From Planctomycetota bacterium (lineage in GTDB: Bacteria; Planctomycetota; UBA1135; GCA-002686595): a DNA stretch of 64,000 nt. Numbering within the stretch: the first letter of the stretch is position 1; every line of letters starts with the position of its first letter. Shown here in pieces: positions 1 to 9,670 of this stretch. The translations under genes and the position numbers were made by a program. The notes under the pieces are model-generated. The model was not told the origin of the DNA and did not search any database. It saw nothing but the letters and a program-made list of their open reading frames with translations. The stretch lies in the NCBI GenBank assembly GCA_016712565.1, contig JADJQU010000003.1, forward strand, positions 1 through 64,000, given 5' to 3'.

Positions 1-1868
<1,868 letters not shown>

Positions 1869-1872
1869 GGGA

Positions 1873-2509
1873 TCAGTGGGACAGGGACTGGGCCACGCGC
1901 AAGGCGTCCAGTTCCGAGAGCGTCTTGTCGAGGTAGCGCGCGGCGTTGAGGTCCTTGCGCGCGGCGAGGAGTTCGGGCGAGCCGGGTTGGGGCAGCGGCG
2001 TCATGCGGCGCGCGAGGGTAGCGAAGAGCTGCTTGCGGCGCTCCAGGAGTTCTCCGCGCAGGCTCACGGCCGCGGCCCGCTCGGGGGAGCCCGGCGCGGC
2101 CTGCCGCGCGGCCTCCAGGGTCTCGTTCCATTCCAGGACCTCGAGCAGGAACGCCTGGGGCATTTCGCGCACGTGAGACTCGTCCGGGCCGCCCTGGCTG
2201 CGCACCAGCCAGTCCGCGCGCAGGAAGTCGCTCGACAGGATCTCGTGGGCGGCGTTCAGGGCCGCGCTGGCGGCTTCGGCCGCGGCGCGGGCCTCCTCGC
2301 CCTCGGTGGCGAAGAAATCAGGGTGCACCAGGCGCGAGAAGCTGAGCAGGCGACGCTTGAGCTCCGCCGGATCGACAGCGTAGCGCGCGCGATGCCCAGC
2401 ACCAGGAAGGGTCGCGCTCGCGCGCGGAGCGAAGCGTCCCGAGGGCCCCGCAGGCGGAGCAGGCCAGCGGCGTCTCGAGCGTCGCCTGGCAGCGCGGACA
2501 GACCTTCAC
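1873..2509 (-). CDS. hscB: Fe-S cluster co-chaperone HscB with N-terminal zinc finger (two apparent frameshifts)
   Basis: J-domain co-chaperone that delivers IscU to HscA and stimulates its ATPase. A GTG start at 2509 gives an N-terminal segment CPRCQ...CSACG, a four-cysteine zinc module as in eukaryotic HSC20 and some bacterial HscB; most proteobacterial HscB lack it. The J-domain is visible only by changing frame twice: FLVLGIARA reads in a second frame after about 2409-2411, and YAVDPAELKRRLLSFSRLVHPDFFA in a third after about 2381-2384. The HPD tripeptide needed for Hsp70 stimulation is intact. The downstream helical IscU-binding domain is uninterrupted to the stop. Each break needs one added C in a C run, so assembly error is likelier than a pseudogene. 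The combined length of about 212 residues is normal. It sits between iscA and hscA in the isc operon. Confidence 0.82.
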
Positions 2510-2515
2510 GCCGAC

Positions 2516-2842
2516 TCAGACGCTGAAGGATTCGCCGCAGCCGCAGGTCTTCGAGGCGTTCGGGTTGCCGAACTTGAAGCCGCGGCCCATCAGGTTGTCC
2601 TCGAAGTCCACTTCGGTCCCGGAGAGATAGAGGAAGCTCTTGGGGTCGCAGACGATGCGCACGCCGTCCGTTTCCTCGACCTGATCGGTATCGGAAACCT
2701 GGTCGTCGAAGCCCAGCGTGTACGAGAAGCCCGAGCAACCGCCGCCCTTGACGCCCACGCGCAGCGCGGTCTGGGACGGGAGGTTCTGTTCCTTGATGAT
2801 GCGCAGGACTTCCTTCTTGGCGCGTTCGGTGATGGCAATCAT
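2516..2842 (-). CDS. iscA: A-type iron-sulfur carrier protein IscA
   Basis: 108-residue A-type carrier that takes Fe-S clusters from IscU to target apoproteins or handles iron for assembly. The three conserved ligand cysteines are present: C36 in GGGCSGFSY, and C100 and C102 in the C-terminal TCGCGESF. Size and motif spacing are standard for the IscA/ErpA/SufA family; the choice of IscA rests on its position between iscU and hscB in an iscRSUA-hscBA operon. The stop is only a few bases from the hscB start, so the genes are almost certainly co-transcribed. Confidence 0.93.
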   Translation of the reverse strand: MIAITERAKKEVLRIIKEQNLPSQTALRVGVKGGGCSGFSYTLGFDDQVSDTDQVEETDGVRIVCDPKSFLYLSGTEVDFEDNLMGRGFKFGNPNASKTCGCGESFSV

Positions 2843-2851
2843 GGTCAGCTC

Positions 2852-3232
2852 CTAGCCCTGTTGCTTCGCCTTGTAGTCCGCGATCGCCGACTTGATGGCG
2901 TCCTCGGCCAGCACGCTGCAGTGGATCTTCACCGGCGGCAGCGCCAGCTCCTCGACGATCTGCGTGTTCGAGATCTTGAGCGCTTCGTCGAGGGTCTTGC
3001 CCTTGATCCACTCGGTGGCCAGCGACGAGCTGGCGATCGCCGAGCCGCAGCCGAAGGTCTTGAACTTGGCGTCCACGATGCGGTCGCCCTCGACCTGGAT
3101 CTGGAGCTTCATGACGTCGCCGCACTCGGGCGCGCCGACCACGCCGGTGCCGACGCTCGTGGCGGCCTTGTCGAGGGAACCCACGTTGCGCGGGTTGTTG
3201 TAGTGATCGAGGACTTTGTTGCTGTAGGCCAT
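2852..3232 (-). CDS. iscU: Fe-S cluster assembly scaffold protein IscU
   Basis: 126-residue scaffold on which IscS-derived sulfur and iron are assembled into [2Fe-2S] clusters. The catalytic set is complete: C37 and D39 in GAPECGDVMKL, C62 in FGCGSAIASSS, and H104-C105 in the C-terminal IHCSVLAEDAI. The LPPVK sequence at residues 98-102 is the HscA recognition motif, which fits the hscBA genes downstream. It is the IscU type (about 125 aa), not SufU or NifU, with no zinc-site insertion and no C-terminal Nfu domain. It lies 37 bases downstream of iscS. Confidence 0.96.
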   Translation of the reverse strand: MAYSNKVLDHYNNPRNVGSLDKAATSVGTGVVGAPECGDVMKLQIQVEGDRIVDAKFKTFGCGSAIASSSLATEWIKGKTLDEALKISNTQIVEELALPPVKIHCSVLAEDAIKSAIADYKAKQQG

Positions 3233-3269
3233 GACGTTGCTGGGGCGGTGGTTGGAGGTGTGGGCGCGC

Positions 3270-4487
3270 TCAGTGGGCCGCTTGCCACTTCACTTGGGAA
3301 AGGTCGACGCCTTCCTTGACCATTTCGTAGAGGGGGGAGAGCTCGCGCAGGCGGCGCACGTTCTCGACCACCTGGGTGGCCGCGAACTCGACGTCCTCGC
3401 GCGTGGTGAAGCGGCCGATGCCGAAGCGGATCGAGCTGTGGGCGCGCTCATCGCCGACCGCCATGGCGCGCAGCACGTGGCTGGGCTCCAGGCTGGCGGA
3501 GGTGCAGGCCGAGCCCGAGGACACAGCCAGCTTGTTGATGCCCATGATCAAGGACTCGCCCTCCACGTAGGGGAAGGAGAGGTTGAGGCAGTTGGGCAGA
3601 CGGTGTTCGCGGTTTCCGTTGAGGAACACGAAATCGAGCTGCGCGGTGATGCGGCTCTCGAGCGAGTCGCGCAATTCGGCGGTGCGCGCGGCCTCGGCGG
3701 GCATCTCGAGGCGCGCGAGCTCGCAGGCCTTGCCCAGGCCGACGATGCCCGGAACGTTGAGCGTGCCCGAGCGCATGCCGCGCTCGTGTCCGCCGCCGTC
3801 CATCTGGGCCACCAGGCGCACGCGGGGATTCCTGCGCCGCACGTAGAGGCAGCCGACGCCCTTGGGGCCGTAGATCTTGTGCCCGGAGAGGCACAGGAGG
3901 TCCACGTGGTCGGCCTCCACATCCACCGGCACCTTGCCGGCGGCCTGGGTGGCATCGGTGAAGAACAGCACGCCCTGCTCGTGGCACAGCTCGCCGATCT
4001 CGCGCACGGGATTGAGCGTGCCGACCTCGTTGTTGGCCCACATCAGGGCCACCAGCACGGTGTCGGGACGCAGGGCCGCGCGCACCTGTTCCACGCTGAC
4101 GCGCCCGGTCTGGTCGGGGGCGAGGTAGGTGACTTCGGCGCCGGCCTGCTCGAGGTGCTTGCAGGTGTCGAGCACGGCCTTGTGCTCGGCGCTCGAGGTG
4201 ATCACGTGCTTGCCCTTCTCGGCGTACATCTCGATCACGCCCTTGAGCGCCAGGTTGATCGCCTCCGTGGAGCCCGAGGTGAAGACGATCTCCTTGGGGG
4301 AGGCGCCGATCAGCTCGGCGATCTGCGCGCGCGACTTCTCGACGGCTTCCTCGGCGGTCCAGCCGAAGGCATGACTGCGGCTGGCCGCGTTGCCGAAGGC
4401 CTCGGTGAAGTAGGGCAGCATGGCCTCCACGACGCGCGGGTCGCAGGGCGTGGTGGCTTGGTAGTCGAGGTAGATCGGGAACTTCAT
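3270..4487 (-). CDS. iscS: Cysteine desulfurase IscS
   Basis: PLP enzyme converting L-cysteine to alanine and a persulfide that feeds IscU and tRNA thiolation. At 405 aa it is the same size as E. coli IscS (404 aa). Visible motifs: H102 in SSAEHKAV stacking on PLP, the Schiff-base lysine K204 in SGHKIYGPKG, and the persulfide cysteine C328 in SSGSACTSASLEPSHV, the long flexible active-site loop of group I desulfurases. This separates it from SufS. It is the second gene of the isc operon, 18 bases after iscR. Confidence 0.96.
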   Translation of the reverse strand: MKFPIYLDYQATTPCDPRVVEAMLPYFTEAFGNAASRSHAFGWTAEEAVEKSRAQIAELIGASPKEIVFTSGSTEAINLALKGVIEMYAEKGKHVITSSAEHKAVLDTCKHLEQAGAEVTYLAPDQTGRVSVEQVRAALRPDTVLVALMWANNEVGTLNPVREIGELCHEQGVLFFTDATQAAGKVPVDVEADHVDLLCLSGHKIYGPKGVGCLYVRRRNPRVRLVAQMDGGGHERGMRSGTLNVPGIVGLGKACELARLEMPAEAARTAELRDSLESRITAQLDFVFLNGNREHRLPNCLNLSFPYVEGESLIMGINKLAVSSGSACTSASLEPSHVLRAMAVGDERAHSSIRFGIGRFTTREDVEFAATQVVENVRRLRELSPLYEMVKEGVDLSQVKWQAAH

Positions 4488-4505
4488 CGGTCGCGGCGAA
4501 GGGGG

Positions 4506-4985
4506 TCAGGCGCTGGGGCTGCCGGCGAGGCTTTCCCGCAGGCGTTGGATCACGGCTTCACGGTTGGCGTGGGGGGCGGGAACCAGGGAGCGCAGCGTGG
4601 TGGCCTCGAACAGGCGCCAGAGGTGCTCGCGCACGCGCTCCACGGGTGAGCGGATCGGGCAGACGGGATGGACCTCGCACCCGCCGTCGCGGGTCGAGGC
4701 GATCGAGTCGCAATTGGTCAGGGCCGGCGCGCCCTCGATGGCGCCGACGATCTGGCCCAGGGTGATGCTCTCCGCGGCCTGGGCCAGCGAGTAGCCGCCC
4801 TGGGCGCCGCGCTGGGAGATCACGAGGCCCGCATGGGAAAGGTCCTTCAACACCTCCGCCACCAGCCGCTTCGGCAGGGGATAGCGTTCGCAGAGTTCGC
4901 GCACGCTGGTGACCTCGCCTTCGCGGTCCACCATGTGGACCAGGGCGATCAGGGCATACTCGGAACGTTTCGTGAGCTGGAGCAT
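4506..4985 (-). CDS. iscR: Rrf2-family Fe-S regulator IscR
   Basis: 159-residue winged-helix transcription factor of the Rrf2 family that senses Fe-S status. The N-terminal HTH starts with KRSEYALIALVHM; the recognition region includes LPKRLVAEVLKDLSHAGLV. Three cluster-ligand cysteines occur at C92, C103 and C109 (NCDSIAS...GGCEVHPVCPI), with a nearby histidine, as in IscR; NsrR- or CymR-type members differ in spacing or lack them. It is the first gene of iscRSUA-hscBA, and a 25-bp palindrome sits 23 bases upstream of its start, so negative autoregulation of the operon is expected. Identification as IscR rather than another Rrf2 protein is firm because of both cysteines and context. Confidence 0.93.
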   Translation of the reverse strand: MLQLTKRSEYALIALVHMVDREGEVTSVRELCERYPLPKRLVAEVLKDLSHAGLVISQRGAQGGYSLAQAAESITLGQIVGAIEGAPALTNCDSIASTRDGGCEVHPVCPIRSPVERVREHLWRLFEATTLRSLVPAPHANREAVIQRLRESLAGSPSA

Positions 4986-5007
4986 TGGGCTGGACTATCG
5001 GCCAACA

Positions 5008-5032
5008 ATATAGCACCGATTCAGTGCTATAT
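5008..5032. promoter_or_regulatory. 25-bp palindromic operator upstream of iscR
   Basis: A perfect 9-bp inverted repeat, ATATAGCAC and GTGCTATAT, is separated by 7 bases (CGATTCA). It lies 23-47 bases upstream of the iscR start, an AT-rich patch in a very GC-rich region. The overall size (25 bp), ATA...TAT ends and position match the E. coli IscR type 1 operator, which binds [2Fe-2S]-IscR. It probably overlaps the isc promoter. Assignment to IscR is inference from position and symmetry. Confidence 0.8.
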
Positions 5033-5033
5033 G

Positions 5034-5424
5034 CCAACTCCTTCCCGGCGGACGGGCCGCCGGTGGGGAGCTCCATCCACCCTCCAGGTGAGATGTAAGT
5101 AGTTGTAACAAATATGGTTAGATCCTCATGACCCGGCGCCGGACCGGCCCGGCGCGCGGCCTGAGGCGCCTCGATCGCGACCGCTCCTTGTCCCCCAGGC
5201 CCCGGACGGGGGCCCTGGCCATGCCGCCGCAACCCAGGGATCCGCCCCAGTCGCCCTGGAATCGAGCCTGGGGCCTCGGGAGGGCGGCCCCCCGGCGCCC
5301 CCAGACGTCACGGGGGCCCTTCGGGTCCTTGGCGCGCCGGGCGGGCGGTCGAGGTCCCGCGGGGGGGCCCCCTGGGCGGGAAGTTGCCCTCAAGGCCCGG
5401 GTTCGCAACGTCGATCCGAAGTCC
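5034..5424. other. Intergenic region between iscR and the zinc-ribbon gene
   Basis: About 390 bases between divergent genes. The iscR-proximal third is AT-rich (runs such as GTAGTTGTAACAAATATGGTTAG at about 5099-5121 are far below local GC), consistent with promoters. An open frame continues upstream from the zinc-ribbon gene to about 5128, but its residues are low-complexity Arg/Pro/Gly typical of noncoding GC-rich DNA, so I do not extend the gene. Confidence 0.5.
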
Positions 5425-5682
5425 ATGCCTGCCCAAAACAAATCCCTTTGCTTCCAGTGCGGGCGCGACGCCGACGTCGGGACCGCGATCAACCGCATGC
5501 CCGATGGGTCCACCTGCATGGCCTGCGCGGAGCGATTGCTCGACCGCATCCCTCCGCCGTTCCCGGGTTTCGGGCACATGCTGGACCGCCCGGCGGTTGG
5601 AGCGCGCGCCGTCGAGCAGGGCGAGATGGCCGCCGTCCAGCCCAAGTCCACGCGCAAGAGCAAGAAGGGCCAGCGCCGCTAG
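5425..5682 (+). CDS. Small zinc-ribbon protein
   Basis: 85-residue soluble protein of unknown function. Two CxxC pairs, LCFQCG near residue 10 and TCMACAERLL near residue 33, form a probable zinc ribbon; the C-terminus is basic (KSTRKSKKGQRR), which may suggest nucleic-acid binding. I start at the ATG at 5425 because the upstream in-frame sequence is low complexity. The TAG stop lies inside the terminal inverted repeat of a MITE-like element, so insertion may have replaced the original 3' end. No specific family recognised. Confidence 0.6.
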   Translation: MPAQNKSLCFQCGRDADVGTAINRMPDGSTCMACAERLLDRIPPPFPGFGHMLDRPAVGARAVEQGEMAAVQPKSTRKSKKGQRR

Positions 5683-6027
5683 CCCGACTTCGAGCACGTC
5701 CTAGAACCTGTGGGGCCCCTTGGCCGCCCCGTGGCTCGCGCCCGCGTCGTTGCGCCTCCTCCGAGGTCTTGCCAAGCGAATACGCGTCGTCTCCGCGCCT
5801 AGCGGATCGCGGCCCCGGAACACCCAAGGGACCCCACAGGTTTTAGGACGCGCCCTTATTCATGAACTCCGGCTCCAACCCCCGCCCAAGCCCGTCTGGA
5901 CTGCGTTGCGCCGCCGCGTTCGGTCCAGGGCGACCTTCAGGTCGCCTGCGGGAGAACGCGTCGTCGCGCCTTGCCAGCCAGGCTTTGTCGTGGGTTTCGC
6001 TCAAAGCTCATGAATAAGTCGGGCTAG
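5679..6027. mobile_element. MITE-like element B, copy 1, interrupted by element A
   Basis: The element has 23-bp terminal inverted repeats: CTAGCCCGACTTATTCATGAGCT at the left and its reverse complement at the right (6005-6027). In this copy the left repeat is split: CTAGCCCGACTT is at 5679-5690 and the rest resumes as (C)TTATTCATGAACTCC at 5855, with another element in between. The interior from 5868 matches the intact copy at 27614-27795 almost base for base, including a central near-palindrome GCGACCTTCAGGTCGC. It has no coding capacity, so it would need a transposase in trans or may act as a REP-like element. Confidence 0.8.
5691..5854. mobile_element. MITE-like element A nested inside element B
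   Basis: About 164 bp with imperfect terminal inverted repeats of about 27 bp: CGTCCTAGAACCTGTGGGGC near 5697-5723 pairs with ...CCCCACAGGTTTTAGGACG ending at 5850. It sits exactly inside the left terminal repeat of element B, flanked by CTT on both sides (5688-5690 and 5855-5857), a possible 3-bp target duplication. It is noncoding. The nesting shows A moved after B had inserted. Confidence 0.75.
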
Positions 6028-6188
6028 GGGGCCTGCTCCGGCGGGCGGGGGCCGCCCCGGCGCCCGTGCGTTGCGCTCGGAAATCGGCGCAGGACGGCCA
6101 GGAGGGCCTCGTGCGCGCCGAGGGCTGTTGCGCTCCTGGGCTCACCTTCCCGCGTTCGCCCTCGCGACGGGAGTGCTTCAACGGACTG

Positions 6189-6608
6189 CTAGCCCTCCCG
6201 GGGCTCCAATTCCCTGCGGATCGACTCGGGCAGCATGCAGGGGCGCCGATCCGGGCTCTTCAGGTCGATGCAGGCGAGCTCGGTTTCCCCCTCGCACAGG
6301 AGCGTGCCGTCCGCGGCCCTCAGGATGGCGTACACGAAGTTGATCGAGGCTCCGCGCACGCGGTCCACACGCGTCTTGACCAACAGCTCCTCGTCGTAGA
6401 GGGCCGGGGCCCGGAACCGCATGGAGGCCCGGCGCACCGCAAGGCCGAAGCCGGTGCGCTCCAGCTCGGCGTACGAGGCCCCCCGCGAGGCCATCAGGCG
6501 CGTGCGGCCCTCCTCCATGTAGGCAAGGTAGTTGGCGTGGTAAACCACGCCCATCTGGTCGGTCTCGCCGTAGCGCACGCGCACGCGGTGCTCATGGTCA
6601 GGCATGGG
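6189..6608 (-). CDS. YbgC/FadM-type acyl-CoA thioesterase
   Basis: Single hotdog-fold thioesterase, about 139 aa from the ATG at 6608 (a start at 6623 adds MTPRS). The 4HBT signature is clear: VRYGETDQMGVVYHANYLAYMEEGRT near the N-terminus, where the Asp of ETDQMG is the catalytic acid, and RFRAPALYDEELLVKTRV in the middle. Proteins of this type hydrolyse short acyl-CoAs; YbgC belongs to the Tol-Pal neighbourhood in proteobacteria, but no tol genes are visible here. Substrate not determinable from sequence. Confidence 0.85.
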   Translation of the reverse strand, partial: PMPDHEHRVRVRYGETDQMGVVYHANYLAYMEEGRTRLMASRGASYAELERTGFGLAVRRASMRFRAPALYDEELLVKTRVDRVRGASINFVYAILRAADGTLLCEGETELACIDLKSPDRRPCMLPESIRRELEPREG

Positions 6609-6774
6609 GGACCTCGGGGTCATCGTGTCGGAGGAGCCATGCGGCGCCTGGGTTCGCGGACGGCGGGCGAGGCGGGTTCCGAAGCGCGTGGGGGGGGAAC
6701 TCCGCCGGGCCGGCAGGGGGATTCGCGCGTCGGGGCGGCGCGCGACCCGGGGGGAAACGTATCATCTCCGGCCC

Positions 6775-7695
6775 TTGGAATCCGATCCCACGCAACCTGG
6801 CCGGCCCCCCGGAGGTCCCGGCGCGGGCCTTCCGGCCGGCGCGCCCGTGCCGGCCCCCAGCCCCGTTCCGCCGCGCAAGCCCGTGGCCGCCGGAGGCAAG
6901 GGGTCGCCCGGCGTGGCCGCGCTGCTCTCGTGGGTGCTTCCGGGGGCGGGGCATCTCTACGTGGGCCAGGTGGGCGCGGGGCTCCTGTGCTTCGTCCTGG
7001 TCCAAGGGCTCTATCTCCTGGGCCTGCGCCTCGGCGATGGCATGGGCTTCGAATACCTGGACGTGGAGCTGCGCAGCCTGTTCGCCCCCGCGCTCTCGCC
7101 CGAGGTGGGCAACCTGGGCGGCTTCCTCTACCAGATGCAGCACTACGGCTTCGGACCGGGATTCCCGCGCCCGTATCCGGAGTGGTTGCGCGTGGGCAGC
7201 GCCCTGACGGCCGTCAGCGGTCTCGCGAACCTCGTGGTGATCGCCCACGCCCATTGGCTGGCCGGCACCGCCGTGCGCGCGACGCGCTGGAGCGAGTCGG
7301 CCCACGCGGCGCTGCTCTCGACCCTGGTGCTGCCTGGGCTGGGCCACTGGCTCCAGGGCCGCCGGAGGCGCGCGGTCGTGGTGTGCGTGATGCTCGTGGG
7401 CCTGTTTGCCTTGGGCACGCTGCTCGCCGAGGGCACGAACCTGAGTCGCGAGCGGCACTTCTACTACTGGTCGGGTCAGTTCCTGCTGGGCGGCCCGGCC
7501 ATCCTGGCCGAGGTCCTGTTCGGCAAGGCCCGCGTGGCGTCGGAAATCGCCTACGTGGACGCCGGACTGGTCTTTGGCTGCATCGCGGGGCTGCTCAACA
7601 TCCTGGCCATGATCGACGTGTACGGCTGGAGCGAGTGGAAGCTCCTGGGCGTTCCGTTGCGCGCGAGCCGTCACCAGGCCAAGGGGGCGGCGTGA
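6775..7695 (+). CDS. Polytopic membrane protein, DUF6677/TM2-like
   Basis: About 306 aa from a TTG at 6775, chosen because the in-frame sequence upstream is Arg/Gly low complexity and would overlap the divergent thioesterase start. After a Pro/Gly-rich N-terminus comes a hydrophobic stretch GVAALLSWVLPGAGHLYVGQVGAGLL, repeated in weaker form as LLSTLVLPGLGHWLQGRRRR, resembling the paired helix-Gly-turn pattern of TM2-like small membrane domains; five to six transmembrane segments in total. I associate this arrangement with DUF6677-type planctomycete proteins, but that name is from memory. Its stop overlaps the start of the next gene (GTGA), so the two are translationally coupled. Confidence 0.65.
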   Translation: MESDPTQPGRPPGGPGAGLPAGAPVPAPSPVPPRKPVAAGGKGSPGVAALLSWVLPGAGHLYVGQVGAGLLCFVLVQGLYLLGLRLGDGMGFEYLDVELRSLFAPALSPEVGNLGGFLYQMQHYGFGPGFPRPYPEWLRVGSALTAVSGLANLVVIAHAHWLAGTAVRATRWSESAHAALLSTLVLPGLGHWLQGRRRRAVVVCVMLVGLFALGTLLAEGTNLSRERHFYYWSGQFLLGGPAILAEVLFGKARVASEIAYVDAGLVFGCIAGLLNILAMIDVYGWSEWKLLGVPLRASRHQAKGAA

Positions 7696-7892
7696 ACGAC
7701 CTGTTCGTGCACGTCCTGCTGTTCCTGTTGGCGTCCGTCGCCATCGTCGGCATGGGCACGTGCTACGCCGACGCCGAGGACGGTCCGGCCCTGCGCAATT
7801 TCCCGCGCCGGCTCCTGGTGTTCCTGGGCGGCTGCGGCGTGCTCACGCTGGTGATGCTGCTCTTGGAGCACACGCTGGCTTCCGTGCACTGA
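7692..7892 (+). CDS. Small two-helix membrane protein
   Basis: 66-residue protein starting at a GTG that overlaps the stop of the preceding gene. Two transmembrane helices (residues about 4-22 and 43-60) flank a short charged loop DAEDGPALRNFPRR. Function unknown; coupling suggests it forms a complex with, or assembles with, the upstream membrane protein. A diverged remnant of its last 15 or so codons (LILLVLEHTVGS) recurs at about 11250, next to a second copy of the dprA 3' end. Confidence 0.6.
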   Translation: MNDLFVHVLLFLLASVAIVGMGTCYADAEDGPALRNFPRRLLVFLGGCGVLTLVMLLLEHTLASVH

Positions 7893-7896
7893 TCCG

Positions 7897-8280
7897 TCAT
7901 GGGCCGCGGGGCGGCGAGCGGCAGTTCGATCGATACAGTCCTCCGGGGGAGCGCGCCACCGCGCCGCGGAGCTCCAGCAGGGCAAGCTCGGTCAGCGTCT
8001 CTGCCGGCGACCCTCCCACGCGGGCGATGATCTCGTCGAGCGAGAGCGTCTCGCCGATCAGAGCGCGCAGGATCGAGGCCGAGAGCGTCCCGAGGTCGCC
8101 CGCCTCGAGTTCGCCCTTGCCGCGCGCCGGCGCCGGCGCGAGGCCGAGCTCCACCAGCAGTTCCTCGGGCGTTTCGACCAACGCCGCACCCTCGCGCAGC
8201 AGCCTGTGGCAGCCCCGCGCCATCGGGTGGTCGACACGGCCGGGCAATGCGTACACGTCCTTGCCGCGTGCCGTTGCCTT
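7897..8280 (-). pseudogene. Orphan dprA 3'-end fragment
   Basis: Encodes only the C-terminal 120 or so residues of a DprA: GKDVYALPGRVDHPMARGCHRLLREGAALVE...ETLSLDEIIARVGG...GAVARSPGGLYR. Compared with the complete dprA at 11317-12210, protein similarity is high but nucleotides differ substantially, except for a 56-bp identical stretch (8210-8265 versus 11630-11685). The Rossmann-fold core and any plausible start are missing, so it cannot make functional DprA. It lies directly after the 66-aa gene, in the position the intact gene's 3' end would once have held. Confidence 0.8.
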
Positions 8281-8751
8281 GTTGCGGCGTGACCTTCCGG
8301 GCCCCGAAGCCGTAGCTGCTGGCATGCGAGGGGAGGTGTGGCCCTGTTTCCGTCCTGCCTTCCGTCGCGGCGAGCTGAAGTCGGCCTGACCCAGCGACAG
8401 CTCGCGTCCAGGCTTGGAGTGACCCAGCACGGGGTGGGCCATTCGGAGCGAGGATGCAAACTGCCTGGTCCGGAGGCCCAGGAAAGGCTGGGTCGCAGCT
8501 TGAGGGACGGTCCAGTCTGTATCGCTGTGCCGCATCAGACATCCGCGCCCTTGCGGGCCTGCAGTTGGCGCACACTCTCGGCAATGTTGACGAAATCGTT
8601 AGAAACTCCCTGCGCGGCAGGCAAGGGGGGGGGTAGTGTGTGCATTCCAAGGTTGCACAAGAGGTCGGCGGGGTCGCCCCCGGCGCCGACCGACATGGGA
8701 CCCTCAGGTCACAACCGAGTTCACAGAGGCCACGAAGCACACCCCCGCAGC
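8266..8751. other. Accessory junction region with possible XRE-type HTH relic
   Basis: No intact gene. On the plus strand, about 8375-8490 encodes EVGLTQRQLASRLGVTQHGV, then a segment ending LPGPEAQERLGRSL, a pattern resembling the HTH of XRE/Cro-type repressors. The frame loses coherence soon after, and no convincing start exists. It could be the remains of a regulator or antitoxin, or chance. The rest, including a G-run at 8628-8635, shows nothing recognisable. Confidence 0.3.
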
Positions 8752-9417
8752 ATGCACTCCCCCAATAGGGCCATCTGGGTCACATCCCTGGGATTCGTGC
8801 TGGGGCTTGTGGGAGTCATGTGGTATTGGCGCGAACGCATTCCTGCCCCGACGAGCACAGAGCCTGTGACGGCAGAGCGTCTAGTCAACAATCATCCTCC
8901 AGCGCCAGAGGATCCGCCCATGTCGCTCGTTCGCGAAGTGGCTCCGGTCCCTCAGCTTCCTCCAACGACAACATCGGCGACCCCGGATGAGAAGCCGAAG
9001 TCCACCTCCGCCTTCCCCACTGCGAGCGAAATCGTCAGGGACCCAAGGTTCAATCCGAATAGCGTCCAATTGACGGAGGACGACATAGCTGAATTGCAGG
9101 GCGTCCTCGACGTGCTGGCGAATGACCTGCTGGAGCCAATGGAGGAGTTCAACACGGCCACGAAAGAACATGGCAGGAAATTGATGGCGAAGGGCCAGTA
9201 CACCGAGTATTCCGCCAACCAACGCGTCCAGACCGAAATTGGTTTTTCCTCATATTTTGAAGGAGATTCGGCTGGCGGAAGGTTCGTCCAATTTGACCCG
9301 AAGACCGTACCCGAGGTCGCGAAGTTCCTGCTCGCATACCAGGCGAAAGAACATGGTATCGGGGCGGCAGTTCAAGACTTCCTAAAGGCGAAGCAGAAAG
9401 CAGGGGGAGGGGGGTAA
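8752..9417 (+). CDS. Membrane-anchored protein, member 1 of a tandem paralogous pair
   Basis: 221 residues with an N-terminal signal anchor (IWVTSLGFVLGLVGVMWYW, residues about 8-26), a Pro/Thr-rich linker to about residue 95, then a conserved domain: RDPRFNPNSVQLTEDDIAEL, QGVLDVLAN, KAKGQ-type helix, FVQFDPKTVPEVAKFLLAYQ. The same blocks in the same order recur in the next gene, which is also 221 residues, so they are duplicates. Family not recognised. The domain is predicted to face the periplasm or cell surface. GC content is lower than the surrounding genes and it lies between the two dprA 3' ends, so it is probably imported. Confidence 0.6.
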   Translation: MHSPNRAIWVTSLGFVLGLVGVMWYWRERIPAPTSTEPVTAERLVNNHPPAPEDPPMSLVREVAPVPQLPPTTTSATPDEKPKSTSAFPTASEIVRDPRFNPNSVQLTEDDIAELQGVLDVLANDLLEPMEEFNTATKEHGRKLMAKGQYTEYSANQRVQTEIGFSSYFEGDSAGGRFVQFDPKTVPEVAKFLLAYQAKEHGIGAAVQDFLKAKQKAGGGG

Positions 9418-9670
9418 CGTGTGCGTTCCAAGGTCGCAACAATTCTCTTTGGAAGCAGAGGCAACCAAACATGTGTCCGGCCGTGACACGTGACACGCAC
9501 CTATCATCTGATGGGGTTTGTAGGCGTCATGTTCTGGCGGAAGGTGAAGTCGCCTGCAATCCCACTTCCAAGGCGCACGAAAATTGTCGCGCGGCGAAGG
9601 TCCGAAACGCTCATGCCGCGGCCATTCGTGGTACAAATCTAAGAATTGCAGGTCCCTTGAGGGCATAAAA

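Noticed and set aside
3231..4649. Long open frame opposite iscS
   Set aside because: Shadow of iscS in GC-rich DNA: repetitive His/Ala/Gly/Asp composition, no motif, while the opposite strand encodes complete IscS.
5128..5424. N-terminal extension of the zinc-ribbon gene
   Set aside because: Arg/Pro/Gly low-complexity residues with no structure; the ATG at 5425 gives a compact protein with properly placed CxxC pairs.
7897..8535. The left dprA fragment as a separate functional gene
   Set aside because: It has only the C-terminal domain and a nonsensical N-terminal extension into the accessory DNA; the nucleotide-binding core is absent.
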